Source of the DNA: Ruminococcus sp.
GTDB taxonomy: Bacteria > Bacillota > Clostridia > Oscillospirales > Ruminococcaceae
Assembly (NCBI GenBank): GCA_016290875.1
Contig: JAEEVL010000002.1
Coordinates: 124,001 to 188,000 of the forward strand
Direction of reading: 5' to 3'
Length of the DNA stretch: 64,000 nt
Part shown: positions 42,898 to 52,053 of the stretch, one piece after another
Numbering within the stretch: position 1 is the first letter of the stretch
How the letters are laid out: the number at the start of each line of letters is the position of its first letter
Made by a program: the position numbers and the translations under genes
The notes under the pieces: model-generated
Databases searched by the model: none
What the model saw: only the letters and a program-made list of their open reading frames with translations
Told to the model about the DNA's origin: nothing

Positions 42898-43376
42898 TAC
42901 ATATACTCCTTTCTGTACTTATCTTCGAGCAGTTTTCTTCCTTTTGAGAGCCGCATTTTTACTGCGGAAGAGGTCTTTTTGATGATCTGCGCTATCTCAT
43001 CGACCTTGTACCCCTCTATGTAGTGGAGAGTAAGGACGATTCGGAATTTTTCGGGTATCTGCATAAGTGCTTCAAGGATATGTGTGTCGTCTTCGCTGTC
43101 TGCTATTGTATTCATAGTTGCTTCATCGAGTTCGGTAACCTTGTCTCTCTGACGAAGCATATCTTTGCATACGTTTGAGGCGACCTTTATCAGCCAGGCT
43201 TTTTCGTGTTCTTCACCCTGGAAAACAGGTGCTTTCTGCATAAACCTGATGAATGTATCCTGAACTGCATCTTCAGCGTCGGCGGTATTCCTGAGCATAA
43301 CAAGACATATCCTGTAAAGCATATCTCCGTATTCCTCGACTGCCTCGCGAACGCAGTCTGTATTCTGCATATTCAT
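42897..43376 (-). CDS. ECF-type RNA polymerase sigma factor
   Basis: The 159-residue protein has sigma region 2 (YGDMLYRICLVMLRNTADAE then DAVQDTFIRFM) and region 4 (MQIPEKFRIVLTLHYIEGYK, then DEIAQIIKKTSSAVKMRLSK), with no region 1 or 3, as in the ECF group. Start could be 43376 or the ATG six bases inside; AAAGGAG is slightly better spaced from the inner one. A TTGACC-18-TATTAC pair upstream on the minus strand may be its promoter, but I could not define an ECF-type autoregulated box. Coupled to the anti-sigma gene. Confidence 0.93.
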   Translation of the reverse strand: MNMQNTDCVREAVEEYGDMLYRICLVMLRNTADAEDAVQDTFIRFMQKAPVFQGEEHEKAWLIKVASNVCKDMLRQRDKVTELDEATMNTIADSEDDTHILEALMQIPEKFRIVLTLHYIEGYKVDEIAQIIKKTSSAVKMRLSKGRKLLEDKYRKEYM

Positions 43377-43483
43377 CAGCTCCTTTCAATAGTAATACGA
43401 ACGAAAAGCCGGTTTGGTCAATTTTATTTTAGCATTTTTTTATTTTTTCTGCAATTCTTTTTTAGTTACCTTCAGAAAACATC

Positions 43484-43512
43484 TTTACAAGCGGCATAAT
43501 TAGTGATATAAT
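43484..43512 (+). promoter_or_regulatory. sigma-A promoter of ddh
   Basis: TTTACA (43484-43489) and TATAAT (43507-43512) with 17-base spacing precede ddh by 57 bases. Confidence 0.82.
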
Positions 43513-43568
43513 AAATAAGTAATCTGCGTTCAATGGCGAGCGCAGCAATTTTAAGGAGGTAATTCCAA

Positions 43569-44558
43569 ATGGGAAAGTTAAGAATTGGTATCGCAGGATA
43601 CGGTAACCTCGGCAGAGGCGTAGAGCTTGCGATCAGACAGAATGATGACATGGAGCTCGCAGGCATCTTCACACGCCGCGATCCTTCAACTGTAAAGCCG
43701 CTCACAGCTGGCGCAAAAGTCTTTAAGATCGACGATGCTGAGTCTATGAAGGACCAGATCGACGTTTTGATAATCTGCGGCGGAAGCGCAACTGATCTTC
43801 CTGAGCAGACACCCGCACTCGCAAAGAACTTCAACGTTATCGACAGCTTCGATACTCACGCAAGGATCCCTGAGCACTTCGCAAACGTTGACAAGGCTGC
43901 TAAGGAGAGCGGTCACCTCGCATTCATCTCTCTCGGCTGGGATCCCGGCCTGTTCTCACTCAACCGTCTCTACGCTGAGTCTATCCTCCCCAACGGCAAG
44001 AGCTATACTTTCTGGGGCAAGGGCGTAAGCCAGGGACACTCTGACGCTATCAGAAGAGTTGAGGGCGTTAAGAGAGGTATCCAGTATACTGTTCCGATCG
44101 AAGCTGCTATGGAAGCTGTTCGTTCCGGAAGCCAGCCTGAGCTCACAACTCGTGAAAAGCACAAGAGAGAGTGCTGGATAGTTGCTGAAGAGGGCGCTGA
44201 TCTCGCTAAGATCGAGAACGATATCAAGACAATGAAGAACTACTTCGATGAGTACGATACAACTGTAAACTTCATTTCTGAGGAAGAATTCGACAGAGTT
44301 CACAACAAGATGCCTCATGGCGGCTTCGTTATGAGAAGCGGTCTCACAGGCGATGGTGAGAAGACTCACCAGATGATAGAATACTCACTCAAGCTCGAGT
44401 CAAATCCTGAGTTTACTGCAAGCGTTCTTATCTGCTATGCAAGAGCTCTTGGCAGACTCCGTGCAGAGGGAGCAACAGGCTGTAAGACTGCTTTTGATAT
44501 TGCACCTGCTTACCTTTCAAAGCTCAGCGGCGAAGAGCTTCGCGCATCAATGCTTTGA
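43569..44558 (+). CDS. ddh: meso-diaminopimelate D-dehydrogenase
   Basis: Ddh converts tetrahydrodipicolinate directly to meso-diaminopimelate with ammonia and NADPH. The 329-residue product has IGIAGYGNLGRGVELAI as NADPH motif, IICGGSATDLPEQTP, SLGWDPGLFSLNRL and FWGKGVSQGHSDAIRRVEGV, all highly characteristic. GGAGG precedes the ATG. With dapA and dapB near 21 kb it indicates the one-step dehydrogenase route for lysine and peptidoglycan. It is not behind a visible lysine riboswitch, so it may be expressed constitutively. Confidence 0.96.
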   Translation: MGKLRIGIAGYGNLGRGVELAIRQNDDMELAGIFTRRDPSTVKPLTAGAKVFKIDDAESMKDQIDVLIICGGSATDLPEQTPALAKNFNVIDSFDTHARIPEHFANVDKAAKESGHLAFISLGWDPGLFSLNRLYAESILPNGKSYTFWGKGVSQGHSDAIRRVEGVKRGIQYTVPIEAAMEAVRSGSQPELTTREKHKRECWIVAEEGADLAKIENDIKTMKNYFDEYDTTVNFISEEEFDRVHNKMPHGGFVMRSGLTGDGEKTHQMIEYSLKLESNPEFTASVLICYARALGRLRAEGATGCKTAFDIAPAYLSKLSGEELRASML

Positions 44559-44589
44559 TGCAAAGCTGAAAATAGAAATATAAATATAC

Positions 44590-44782
44590 CGTACACTTTA
44601 CACTGATTCTTATAGATATATATTTGCTTGATCACTGAGGGGAATTTTTTGAATAAGTTCGTTTGCGCATTCATTTCAAAATATGAATGGCTTTTGATCT
44701 GTGCGCAGAAGTAACATAACTCAGAAAGTTTCCGTCTCAGTAATCAAGTATTTTTTATAAGAATATTTACGTAAAGTGTACG
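44590..44782. repeat. 193-bp element with 12-bp terminal inverted repeats
   Basis: CGTACACTTTAC (44590-44601) is repeated perfectly in inverted orientation as GTAAAGTGTACG (44771-44782), with a further TTCTTATA/TTATAAGAA match inside each end. The interior has a nested palindrome, TGCGCATTCATTTC to ATGAATG and TGTGCGCA. It occupies almost the whole gap between ddh and the GH31 gene. No open frame is inside. Confidence 0.7.
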
Positions 44783-44804
44783 TTTTTTTAGGAGAGTGAA
44801 ATAC

Positions 44805-47120
44805 ATGAAGATCTCGGACGGTTACTGGCTGGACAAAAATGGCTACAAAACTGATTATGCGACACAGATATATGACGTTAAGGCGGACGCCAAATCTGTG
44901 ACAGTTTATGCGGTCTGTCAGTGGATAGCAGACAGGGGACAGACTCTTGGCGGTCCTATGCTGACGATAAGGCTTACATCGACGCTTGAAAACAGCATCA
45001 AGGTCACTATAGAGCATTTTTCCGGAATCAGGAAAACAGGTCCGTCTTTTGAATTATCGGAGGACAGTGATTTCAGACCTGAGATCAGACGTACTTCTGA
45101 CGGCGGATACGAGGTAGTATCCGGCAAAATACGTGCAGTTTTAGGCCCTGTGCGTTCCGGTTGGGGAGTACGTTACTACTACGGAGACAACCTGCTTACT
45201 AACAGCGGAAGCCGTACTACCTCGCTGATAACTGCTGAAAAGTGCCGCAGAGAGCTTATCTGTGAAGAGCAGTCTGCCGGACGCTTTTATGAGCCTTCTG
45301 ACAACGGCAGCGGACGTTACGTCCGTGAAATGCTGAACATCGCACCGGGCGAGTATATCTATGGATTAGGTGAGAAGTTCACACCGTTTGTTAAGAACGG
45401 GCAGTCTGTGAAAATATGGAACAACGACGGCGGTACCTGTTCCGAGCAGAGCTACAAGTCGGTCCCGTTCTTTCTATCTTCGCGTAATTACGGAGTATTT
45501 GCGGCTCATCCGGAACTCGTTGATTTTGAGATAGGCAGCGAAAATGTTTCAAAGACAGCTTTCTCGGTGCAGGGGGAGCGGCTGGAATACTATATATTCG
45601 GCGGAAACAGCGTTGCAGACGTTATTTCGCGTTATACCGATCTGACCGGAAAGCCTGCGCTACCGCCGGCTTACACATTCGGACTGTGGCTCTCGACTTC
45701 GTTCATAACGAGCTATGACGAAAAGACTGTTCAGTCGTTCATTGACGGTATGAGAAAGCGTGATATACCGCTTGATGTTTTCCATTTTGACTGCTTCTGG
45801 ATGAAAGAGTATGAATGGTGCAGCTTTGAATGGAACAGGGAGCTTTTCCCGGAACCGGAAAAAATGTTGAAAAACCTCAGTGAAAATGATATTCACATAT
45901 GTGTGTGGATAAATCCGTATATCAGTCAGAAATCACCTGCTTTCAGGGAACTTGCAGTAAAGGGATTTTTCATAATGAATAAGGATGGCTCGGTGTTCCA
46001 GACGGATATGTGGCAGCCTGGCATGGCAATAATCGACTTCACTAATCCGGCAGCGCGTGAGTGGTTCTCCGGACGCATAAAGGAACTCGCACGTATGGGA
46101 GTTGACGCTGTTAAGACGGATTTTGGTGAAAGGATACCGACCGATGTGGTCTACCATGACGGTTCTGATCCTTATAAGATGCACAATTTCTATTCGTACC
46201 TCTACAATGAGACGGTATTCAATGCGCTTACTGAGGTGAAGGGGGAGGGGAATGCCTGTCTGTTTGCGCGTTCTGCAACCGCCGGATGTCAGAAATTCCC
46301 TGTGCACTGGGGCGGGGACTGCTTCTCAAATTATGAATCTATGTGGGAAACTCTTCGCGGCGGACTTTCACTTTGCCTTTCGGGATTCGGATTTTTCTCG
46401 CATGATATATCCGGCTTTGAGGCAGTAGGACCCCCCGATCTTTACAAGCGGTGGACTGCTTTCGGACTGCTTTCCACACATTCGCGCTATCATGGAAACA
46501 ATTCGTACAGAGTGCCGTGGGAGTTCGATGAAGAAAGCTGCGATGTGGCAAGACATTTCGCAAAACTGAAATGCAGGCTTATGCCGTATCTGTTCTCTAA
46601 CGCTGTGACGACTCACATGACAGGCGTACCGATGATGAGAGCAATGGTCGTTGACTTCGGCTATGACAGGAATGTCCTCCCGATAGATACGCAGTATATG
46701 CTCGGTGAAAACTTGCTTGTTGCTCCGGTATTCAGTGAGGACGGCGAGTGCAGTTTTTATCTTCCTGCCGGCGGTATATGGACTGATATTCAGACCGGCG
46801 AGCAGCTTCAGGGTGGTCAGTGGTACACTAAGAAGTATGACTACTTCGGTCTGCCGCTCTATGCGAGACCGGCTTCGGTTATTGTTTACGGTAGCCGTGA
46901 TGACCGCGCCGAATATGATTACGCTGACGGAATGAAGATAGTGATTTATGGAGTTCCGGACGGAGGTTCGGCACGGACGAAAGCTTACGACAAAAATGCT
47001 GAGCTTGCTGCTGAGATAGAAGCAGTCCGCTCCGGTAATGAGTTCCGGGTGACGGTATCCGGAACGGATAAACCGTTTACTGTTGAAAGTGCGCAGGGAC
47101 TTGAAATAGTTTTGAATTGA
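44805..47120 (+). CDS. GH31 alpha-xylosidase
   Basis: This 771-residue enzyme should release alpha-xylose from xyloglucan oligosaccharides. There is no signal peptide, so it acts in the cytoplasm on imported sugars. The nucleophile lies in DAVKTDFGERIPTDVVYHDG (Asp near 439) and the acid/base in WGGDCFSNYESM (Asp near 505), the form found in YicI-type alpha-xylosidases rather than alpha-glucosidases. RGGLSLCLSGFGFFSHDISG follows as in that group. GGAGAG precedes the ATG at 44805; the GTG at 44796 overlaps it. No clear promoter was found in the upstream repeat element. Confidence 0.93.
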   Translation: MKISDGYWLDKNGYKTDYATQIYDVKADAKSVTVYAVCQWIADRGQTLGGPMLTIRLTSTLENSIKVTIEHFSGIRKTGPSFELSEDSDFRPEIRRTSDGGYEVVSGKIRAVLGPVRSGWGVRYYYGDNLLTNSGSRTTSLITAEKCRRELICEEQSAGRFYEPSDNGSGRYVREMLNIAPGEYIYGLGEKFTPFVKNGQSVKIWNNDGGTCSEQSYKSVPFFLSSRNYGVFAAHPELVDFEIGSENVSKTAFSVQGERLEYYIFGGNSVADVISRYTDLTGKPALPPAYTFGLWLSTSFITSYDEKTVQSFIDGMRKRDIPLDVFHFDCFWMKEYEWCSFEWNRELFPEPEKMLKNLSENDIHICVWINPYISQKSPAFRELAVKGFFIMNKDGSVFQTDMWQPGMAIIDFTNPAAREWFSGRIKELARMGVDAVKTDFGERIPTDVVYHDGSDPYKMHNFYSYLYNETVFNALTEVKGEGNACLFARSATAGCQKFPVHWGGDCFSNYESMWETLRGGLSLCLSGFGFFSHDISGFEAVGPPDLYKRWTAFGLLSTHSRYHGNNSYRVPWEFDEESCDVARHFAKLKCRLMPYLFSNAVTTHMTGVPMMRAMVVDFGYDRNVLPIDTQYMLGENLLVAPVFSEDGECSFYLPAGGIWTDIQTGEQLQGGQWYTKKYDYFGLPLYARPASVIVYGSRDDRAEYDYADGMKIVIYGVPDGGSARTKAYDKNAELAAEIEAVRSGNEFRVTVSGTDKPFTVESAQGLEIVLN

Positions 47121-47135
47121 TGAATATATGATGAA

Positions 47136-47166
47136 AGCCCTTAGCGCGATGCTAAGGGCTTTTTTT
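47136..47166 (+). terminator. intrinsic terminator after the GH31 gene
   Basis: AGCCCTTAGC and GCTAAGGGCT form a perfect 10-bp stem followed by six T. Confidence 0.92.
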
Positions 47167-47208
47167 ACTATGTAGGGGACGGTGTCCCATTAGTTTATTT
47201 ATAAATTG

Positions 47209-47420
47209 GAACTTACTTGCTGTAACCGGAATTCCCAGCGCTTATGTTTGAGTATTCCGACCGCTGAGCAACAGTTCCTCGCTGTGTCTGCTGTTGGCAG
47301 CGCTGTGAAAAGCGGAACCCACTTGCGGTGCCCGGAATCTCCGGCGCATACGCTTGGACATTCCGACCGCTGCGCAATAATTCCCTCGCTGTATCTGCCA
47401 CAGGCAGTGCTTCGGGAATT
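47209..47420. repeat. two diverged 106-bp tandem repeats between GH31 and guaA
   Basis: Units 47209-47314 and 47315-47420 align nearly without gaps; shared blocks include ATTCCGACCGCTG, TCGCTGT and ACTTGC. The period of 106 is not a multiple of three, and open frames crossing the units shift frame between them, so the sequence is not under protein-coding constraint. The second unit ends at the guaA stop codon. Confidence 0.75.
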
Positions 47421-48969
47421 ATTCCCACTCTACAGTTCCCGGAGGCTTGGAAGTAATATCATACACAACGCGGTTTACGTGCTCGACCTCGTTGCAGAGT
47501 CTGTTTGATACTTTAGCGAGAACATCATAGGGGATACGAGCCCAGTCAGCTGTCATAAAGTCATCAGTTGTAACTGCGCGGATAGCGATGAGGTGGTCGT
47601 ATGTACGGTGGTCGCCCATAACGCCGACAGTTCTGACATCGGGGAGAACAGCAAAGAACTGCTTGAGTTCGCTCTCGATGCCGCTCTTGTGTATCTCATC
47701 ACGGAAGACAGCATCTGCTTCCTGGAGTATCTTTATCTTTTCTTCAGTTATCTCGCCGATGATACGAACGCCGAGTCCCGGACCTGGGAACGGCTGTCTC
47801 CAAACGAGTTCGTGAGGAATGCCGAGCTTTTCACCGACAGCTCTGACTTCGTCCTTGAAGAGATCGCCGAGAGGCTCGATAACGCCGTCAAACTTTATAT
47901 CATCGGGCATTTTTACCATATTGTGGTGAGTCTTGATAACGGCTGTGCTGCCGTGACCAGCCTGGTTGCCCTTACCGGATTCGATACGGTCGGGGTAGAT
48001 GGTTCCCTGTGCGAAGAAGCCTTCTGCACCCTGTTCACGGATCTTGTCCCAGAAAACATTGTAGAATTCTGTGCCGATTATCTTACGCTTCTGCTCCGGA
48101 TCGGTAACGCCCTTGAGAGCAGTAAGGAACTTCTGCTGGCAGTTTACGCGTACAAAGTTCATGTCAAAGAGCCTTGTGAATGTCTCCTCGACGAAGTCAC
48201 CTTCATCCTTGCGCATAAGTCCCTGATCAACGAAAACACAGGTAAGCTGCTTTCCGATAGCACGGCTGAGGAGTCCGGCTGCAACAGAGGAGTCAACACC
48301 ACCGGAAAGACCGAGGATCACCTTCTTGCTACCGATCTGCTCGCGGAGCTTTGCAACTGTCGAGTCGATGAAATCGTCCATTACCCAGTCGCCCTTGAAG
48401 CCGCATACGTCGTAGAGGAAGTTATGGAGTATATCCTTACCGAACTGGCTGTGAGTAACTTCCGGGTGGAACTGTACTGCGTAGAGCTTGCGCTCGGGAC
48501 ATTCAAAAGCAGCAACAGGGCAGTCAGCGGAAGAAGCGTTGCCTCTGAAGCCCTCGGGGAGCTTGCTTACGAAATCAGTGTGGCTCATCCACACGATGCT
48601 CTTATCCGGAACATTCTTGAAGAGAGTTCCGCCGGAATGAGAGACTTCTATTTTACCGTATTCGCTTCTTGTGCAGCTTTCAACAGTACCGCCGAGTGTG
48701 TAAGCCATGAGCTGACAGCCGTAGCAGATACCGAGAGTAGGGATGCCAAGATCGAAATACTCTTTAGCGATGTGAGGAGAGGTCTCGTCATAGACGCTGT
48801 TGGGACCTCCTGTGAAAATGACGCCCATAGGCGAGAGAGCTTTTATCTCTTCGAGGGGGGTGTCGAATCTCTTGATCTCGCAGTAAACTCCGCATTCACG
48901 GACTCTTCTGGCGATGAGCTGGTTGTACTGACCTCCGAAATCAAGAACGATACAGAGCTGATTAGCCAT
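47419..48969 (-). CDS. guaA: GMP synthase (glutamine-hydrolysing)
   Basis: GuaA aminates XMP to GMP. The 516-residue product has the class I glutamine amidotransferase domain at the N-terminus (catalytic Cys in [16 protein letters not shown] around residue 80, HPEVTHS supplying the His), the ATP-pyrophosphatase P-loop [20 protein letters not shown] around 220, and the C-terminal dimerisation domain ending [23 protein letters not shown] precedes the ATG. I see no purine riboswitch in the leader, only a small GCGGCA/TGCCGC hairpin before the ribosome site. Confidence 0.97.
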   Translation of the reverse strand: MANQLCIVLDFGGQYNQLIARRVRECGVYCEIKRFDTPLEEIKALSPMGVIFTGGPNSVYDETSPHIAKEYFDLGIPTLGICYGCQLMAYTLGGTVESCTRSEYGKIEVSHSGGTLFKNVPDKSIVWMSHTDFVSKLPEGFRGNASSADCPVAAFECPERKLYAVQFHPEVTHSQFGKDILHNFLYDVCGFKGDWVMDDFIDSTVAKLREQIGSKKVILGLSGGVDSSVAAGLLSRAIGKQLTCVFVDQGLMRKDEGDFVEETFTRLFDMNFVRVNCQQKFLTALKGVTDPEQKRKIIGTEFYNVFWDKIREQGAEGFFAQGTIYPDRIESGKGNQAGHGSTAVIKTHHNMVKMPDDIKFDGVIEPLGDLFKDEVRAVGEKLGIPHELVWRQPFPGPGLGVRIIGEITEEKIKILQEADAVFRDEIHKSGIESELKQFFAVLPDVRTVGVMGDHRTYDHLIAIRAVTTDDFMTADWARIPYDVLAKVSNRLCNEVEHVNRVVYDITSKPPGTVEWE

Positions 48970-49027
48970 ATTGACCTCCTGTTCGCGGCATGGGACTGCC
49001 GCAGAAATAAATGGTTCGTATTCTTAT

Positions 49028-49056
49028 ATTATGACACTTTTCGGCAAGATTGTCAA
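49028..49056 (-). promoter_or_regulatory. sigma-A promoter of guaA
   Basis: On the minus strand TTGACA (49056-49051) and CATAAT (49033-49028) are spaced by 17 bases. Confidence 0.75.
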
Positions 49057-49193
49057 GTGTCAGGATCAAGTATGCAGTGTATGTGATCAGAAGCGGAAAA
49101 ACAGTTTGAAGTTAACCTCGATTAACAAATTCTTTGCTAAAAAATTACGGAACACCATATATTGTGATACATCAAAAAAATTCGCCGTAGATA

Positions 49194-49222
49194 TTGACTT
49201 ATCCGAAAGGAAATAGTATAAT
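49194..49222 (+). promoter_or_regulatory. sigma-A promoter of the serine operon
   Basis: TTGACT (49194-49199) and TATAAT (49217-49222) with 17-base spacing lie 57 bases before serC. The remainder of the 309-base gap between guaA and serC shows nothing else. Confidence 0.82.
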
Positions 49223-49278
49223 GAATATTGTATGGCAATACTATCAAATTTATATATCAATTTTGGAGGTTTTTTAAA

Positions 49279-50364
49279 ATGAGCAGAGTTTACAACTTCA
49301 GCGCTGGTCCTGCTGTTCTCCCTGAGGAAGTTCTCAAGGAATGCGCAGAGGAAATGATGGATTACAAGGGCTGCGGAATGTCCGTAATGGAGATGTCTCA
49401 CCGTTCCAAGGTCTATGATGAGATCATCAAGGAAGCTGAAAAGGATCTCCGCGATCTTATGAATATCCCTGACAACTACAAGGTCATCTTCGCTCAGGGC
49501 GGCGCTTCACTCGTTTTTGCAGGCGTTCCGATGAACCTTATGAAGAAGGGCAAGGCTGCTTACATCATCACAGGTCAGTGGGCTAAGAAGGCTGCACAGG
49601 AAGCTGAGAAGTACGGCGAGGTAGTTAGAGTAGCTTCTTCTGCAGACAAGACTTTCTCCTACATCCCTGATTGTTCTGATCTCGATATTCCTGATGATGT
49701 TGACTATGTTTACATCTGCGAGAACAATACTATCTACGGTACAAAGTTCTGGGAGCTTCCCAACACAAAGGGCCACGAGCTCGTTGCTGACGTAAGCTCA
49801 TGCTTCCTCTCAGAGCCTGTTGACGTATCAAAGTACGGCGTTATCTACGGCGGTGTTCAGAAGAACGTAGGACCTTCCGGCGTTCAGATCATCATCGTTC
49901 GTGAGGACCTCATCGCTGACGGTCCTGCACTCAAGATCACTCCTACAATGATGGACTGGAAGATCCAGGCTGATAACGAGTCCCTCTACAATACACCTCC
50001 CTGCTACGGCATCTATGTATGCGGCAAGGTATTCAAGTGGATCAAGAAGATGGGCGGACTCGAGGCTATGAAGGCTCACAATGAGAAGAAGGCTAAAATC
50101 ATTTACGATTTCCTCGACCAGAGCAAGATGTTCAAGGGCACAGTTGAGAAGAAGGACCGCTCACTCATGAACGTTCCTTTCATCACAGGCAACGACGAGC
50201 TCGACAAGAAGTTCGTTGCTGAGTCAAAGGCTGCTGGCTTTGAGAACCTCAAGGGCCACAGATCAGTTGGCGGCATGAGAGCTTCCATCTACAACGCTAT
50301 GCCTATCGAGGGCGTTGAGAAGCTCGTAGCATTCATGAAGAAGTTCGAGGAAGAGAATTCCTGA
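49279..50364 (+). CDS. serC: phosphoserine aminotransferase
   Basis: SerC transaminates 3-phosphohydroxypyruvate to phosphoserine using PLP. The 361-residue product starts MSRVYNFSAGPAVLPEEVL, as is usual for the family, and has the PLP lysine in YGGVQKNVGPSGVQIIIV around residue 198. The ATG at 49279 follows TTGGAGG. An upstream in-frame start at 49228 has no ribosome site. It is followed 53 bases later by serA, and the two form the serine-synthesis operon; serB is not in the window. Confidence 0.96.
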   Translation: MSRVYNFSAGPAVLPEEVLKECAEEMMDYKGCGMSVMEMSHRSKVYDEIIKEAEKDLRDLMNIPDNYKVIFAQGGASLVFAGVPMNLMKKGKAAYIITGQWAKKAAQEAEKYGEVVRVASSADKTFSYIPDCSDLDIPDDVDYVYICENNTIYGTKFWELPNTKGHELVADVSSCFLSEPVDVSKYGVIYGGVQKNVGPSGVQIIIVREDLIADGPALKITPTMMDWKIQADNESLYNTPPCYGIYVCGKVFKWIKKMGGLEAMKAHNEKKAKIIYDFLDQSKMFKGTVEKKDRSLMNVPFITGNDELDKKFVAESKAAGFENLKGHRSVGGMRASIYNAMPIEGVEKLVAFMKKFEEENS

Positions 50365-50417
50365 TAATAACGGCGGCTGCTCCGCACGTAAATATAATCT
50401 GAAATGAGGTAATCCTG

Positions 50418-51581
50418 ATGTACAAGATCCAGACACTCAATAAAATATCATCCATCGGTACAGATATTTTCGACAAGAACAAGTACGAGATCTCCGATTC
50501 ACCTGAGAACCCTGATGCTATCATGGTCCGCAGCGCAAAGATGCACGATATGACATTCGGCGACAAGCTCGTTGCTATCGCTCGTGCAGGCGCAGGCGTA
50601 AACAATATCCCTGTTGACCGCTGCGCACAGGAGGGTATCTGTGTATTCAATACTCCCGGTGCTAACTCAAACGCTGTTAAGGAGCTTGCTATCTGCGCAC
50701 TTCTTCTTGCTTCAAGAAAGATCACAGAGGCTGCTGCATGGGCTGCTTCACTCAAGGGCACACCTGATGCTCCCAAGACAGTTGAGGGAGGCAAGTCTAA
50801 GTTTGCTGGTCCTGAGATCGCAGGCAAGACTCTCGGTATCATCGGTCTCGGCGCTATCGGCGGTAAGATCGCTAACGCTGCAGAAGCTCTCGGAATGAAA
50901 GTTATCGGTTACGATCCTTTCCTCTCAGTTGGAGCTGCTCTCCACCTCGAGCCTTCTGTAAAGGTTGTTTCCGATATCAACGATATCTACAAGAACAGTG
51001 ATTACATCACAATTCATATGCCTTACACACCTCAGACAAAGAACACTATCGATGCTGAGCAGATCGCTATGATGAAGGACGGCGTTCGTCTTATCAACCT
51101 CGCAAGAGGTGAGCTCATCAACAGCGAGGCTGTTGTTAATGCTATCGCTGACGGCAAGGTTGCAAAGTACGTTACAGACTTCGCTGACGACGTTGTACTC
51201 GGCGTTGATGACGTTATCGTTCTTCCTCACCTTGGCGCTTCAACACCTGAGAGCGAGGACAACTGTGCTGTTATGGCTGCTGAAGAGCTTATCGACTACA
51301 TCGAGAACGGTAATATCAGAAACAGCGTAAATCTCCCCAACGCTTCAATGGAAGCTCAGGGCACAAAGATCTGTGTTATCCACAAGAATGTTCCTACAAC
51401 TATCGCTTCTATCACAACAGTTGTTGGTAACGAGGGTATCAATATCGAGAACATGGTAAACGCAAGCAAGAAGGACTTCGCTTACACAATGCTCGATGTT
51501 ACAGGTGATGTTCCCCCTGCAGTTGAGGGCAAGATCAATTCTGTTGACGGTGTTATCCGCGTAAGAGTTATCAATAAGTAA
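50418..51581 (+). CDS. serA: D-3-phosphoglycerate dehydrogenase
   Basis: SerA oxidises 3-phosphoglycerate in the first step of serine synthesis. The 387-residue product has the NAD-binding motif LGIIGLGAIGGKIANAAEAL around residue 145, the catalytic Arg in INLARGELINSEAV around 235, and the His of VLPHLGASTPESEDN. A C-terminal ACT domain (about 315-387, ICVIHKNVPTTIASITTVVG) is present, but the longer intervening domain of some SerA forms is missing. GAGGTAA precedes the ATG. Confidence 0.95.
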   Translation: MYKIQTLNKISSIGTDIFDKNKYEISDSPENPDAIMVRSAKMHDMTFGDKLVAIARAGAGVNNIPVDRCAQEGICVFNTPGANSNAVKELAICALLLASRKITEAAAWAASLKGTPDAPKTVEGGKSKFAGPEIAGKTLGIIGLGAIGGKIANAAEALGMKVIGYDPFLSVGAALHLEPSVKVVSDINDIYKNSDYITIHMPYTPQTKNTIDAEQIAMMKDGVRLINLARGELINSEAVVNAIADGKVAKYVTDFADDVVLGVDDVIVLPHLGASTPESEDNCAVMAAEELIDYIENGNIRNSVNLPNASMEAQGTKICVIHKNVPTTIASITTVVGNEGINIENMVNASKKDFAYTMLDVTGDVPPAVEGKINSVDGVIRVRVINK

Positions 51582-51596
51582 TCTGTAATGATTTAG

Positions 51597-51624
51597 CCGG
51601 AGCTTTTAAAGCTCCGGTTTTTTT
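51597..51624 (+). terminator. intrinsic terminator after serA
   Basis: CCGGAGCTTT and AAAGCTCCGG form a perfect stem followed by seven T. Confidence 0.9.
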
Positions 51625-51633
51625 ATATGTCAG

Positions 51634-51664
51634 GCAAAAAATAAGGACGCACATTGTGCGTCCT
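51634..51664 (-). terminator. intrinsic terminator of the DUF1292 gene
   Basis: AGGACGCACA and GTGCGTCCT form a 9-bp stem; read on the minus strand it is followed by TATTTTTTG. Confidence 0.85.
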
Positions 51665-51683
51665 TTTCGTTGTCTGAATTTTA

Positions 51684-51989
51684 TCAGTCGAAGTCAAATT
51701 CGCCTTCGTTTTTCTTCTTGAATTCCTCGAATACTGCGTTGAGAAGCTCTTCGTCTTCAACAGAAACGAAATCATCATATTCGGGATCCTCAGCAGGTAT
51801 CACTTCGAGTATAACTACCTCGTCTTCGGTATCCTCAAAAGGAAGAAGAACGGCAAAAATACGCTCCTGATACTCAATTGTATCGAGTATCTCAAAGGAA
51901 ATATCCTTTCCGTCGTCATCAGTAAGTGTGATGTAGTTCTCGTTGTCCTCGCCGAACTCCTCGGACTCTCTTTCGTTAAAATCGCTCAT
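51684..51989 (-). CDS. DUF1292 family small acidic protein
   Basis: The 101-residue protein is strongly acidic and matches the DUF1292 (YrzB-like) family: ENYITLTDDDGKDISFEILD, RIFAVLLPFEDTEDEVVILE and the C-terminal ELLNAVFEEFKKK. In many Firmicutes this gene lies near ruvX/yqgF and alanyl-tRNA synthetase, a setting not seen here. GGAGGTGCGCT precedes the ATG. Cytoplasmic; function unknown. Confidence 0.92.
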   Translation of the reverse strand: MSDFNERESEEFGEDNENYITLTDDDGKDISFEILDTIEYQERIFAVLLPFEDTEDEVVILEVIPAEDPEYDDFVSVEDEELLNAVFEEFKKKNEGEFDFD

Positions 51990-52053
51990 AGCGCACCTCC
52001 TGTAAAATATTTATAATTGTAACATATATCACGCGGAAAATCAAGTCCCGCGA

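Noticed and set aside
47213..47428. A 71-codon minus-strand frame across the 106-bp tandem repeats
   Set aside because: The two repeat units are read in different frames because the period is not a multiple of three, and there is no ribosome site, so the frame is accidental.
47593..49086. A 497-codon open frame on the plus strand opposite guaA
   Set aside because: It lies entirely antisense to guaA, whose translation is motif-complete. The antisense product has no recognisable domain and no ribosome site; strong codon bias (avoidance of certain codons) in guaA explains the open frame.
48970..49278. A possible purine riboswitch before guaA
   Set aside because: No conserved purine-aptamer core sequences are present; only a small hairpin and promoter elements were found.
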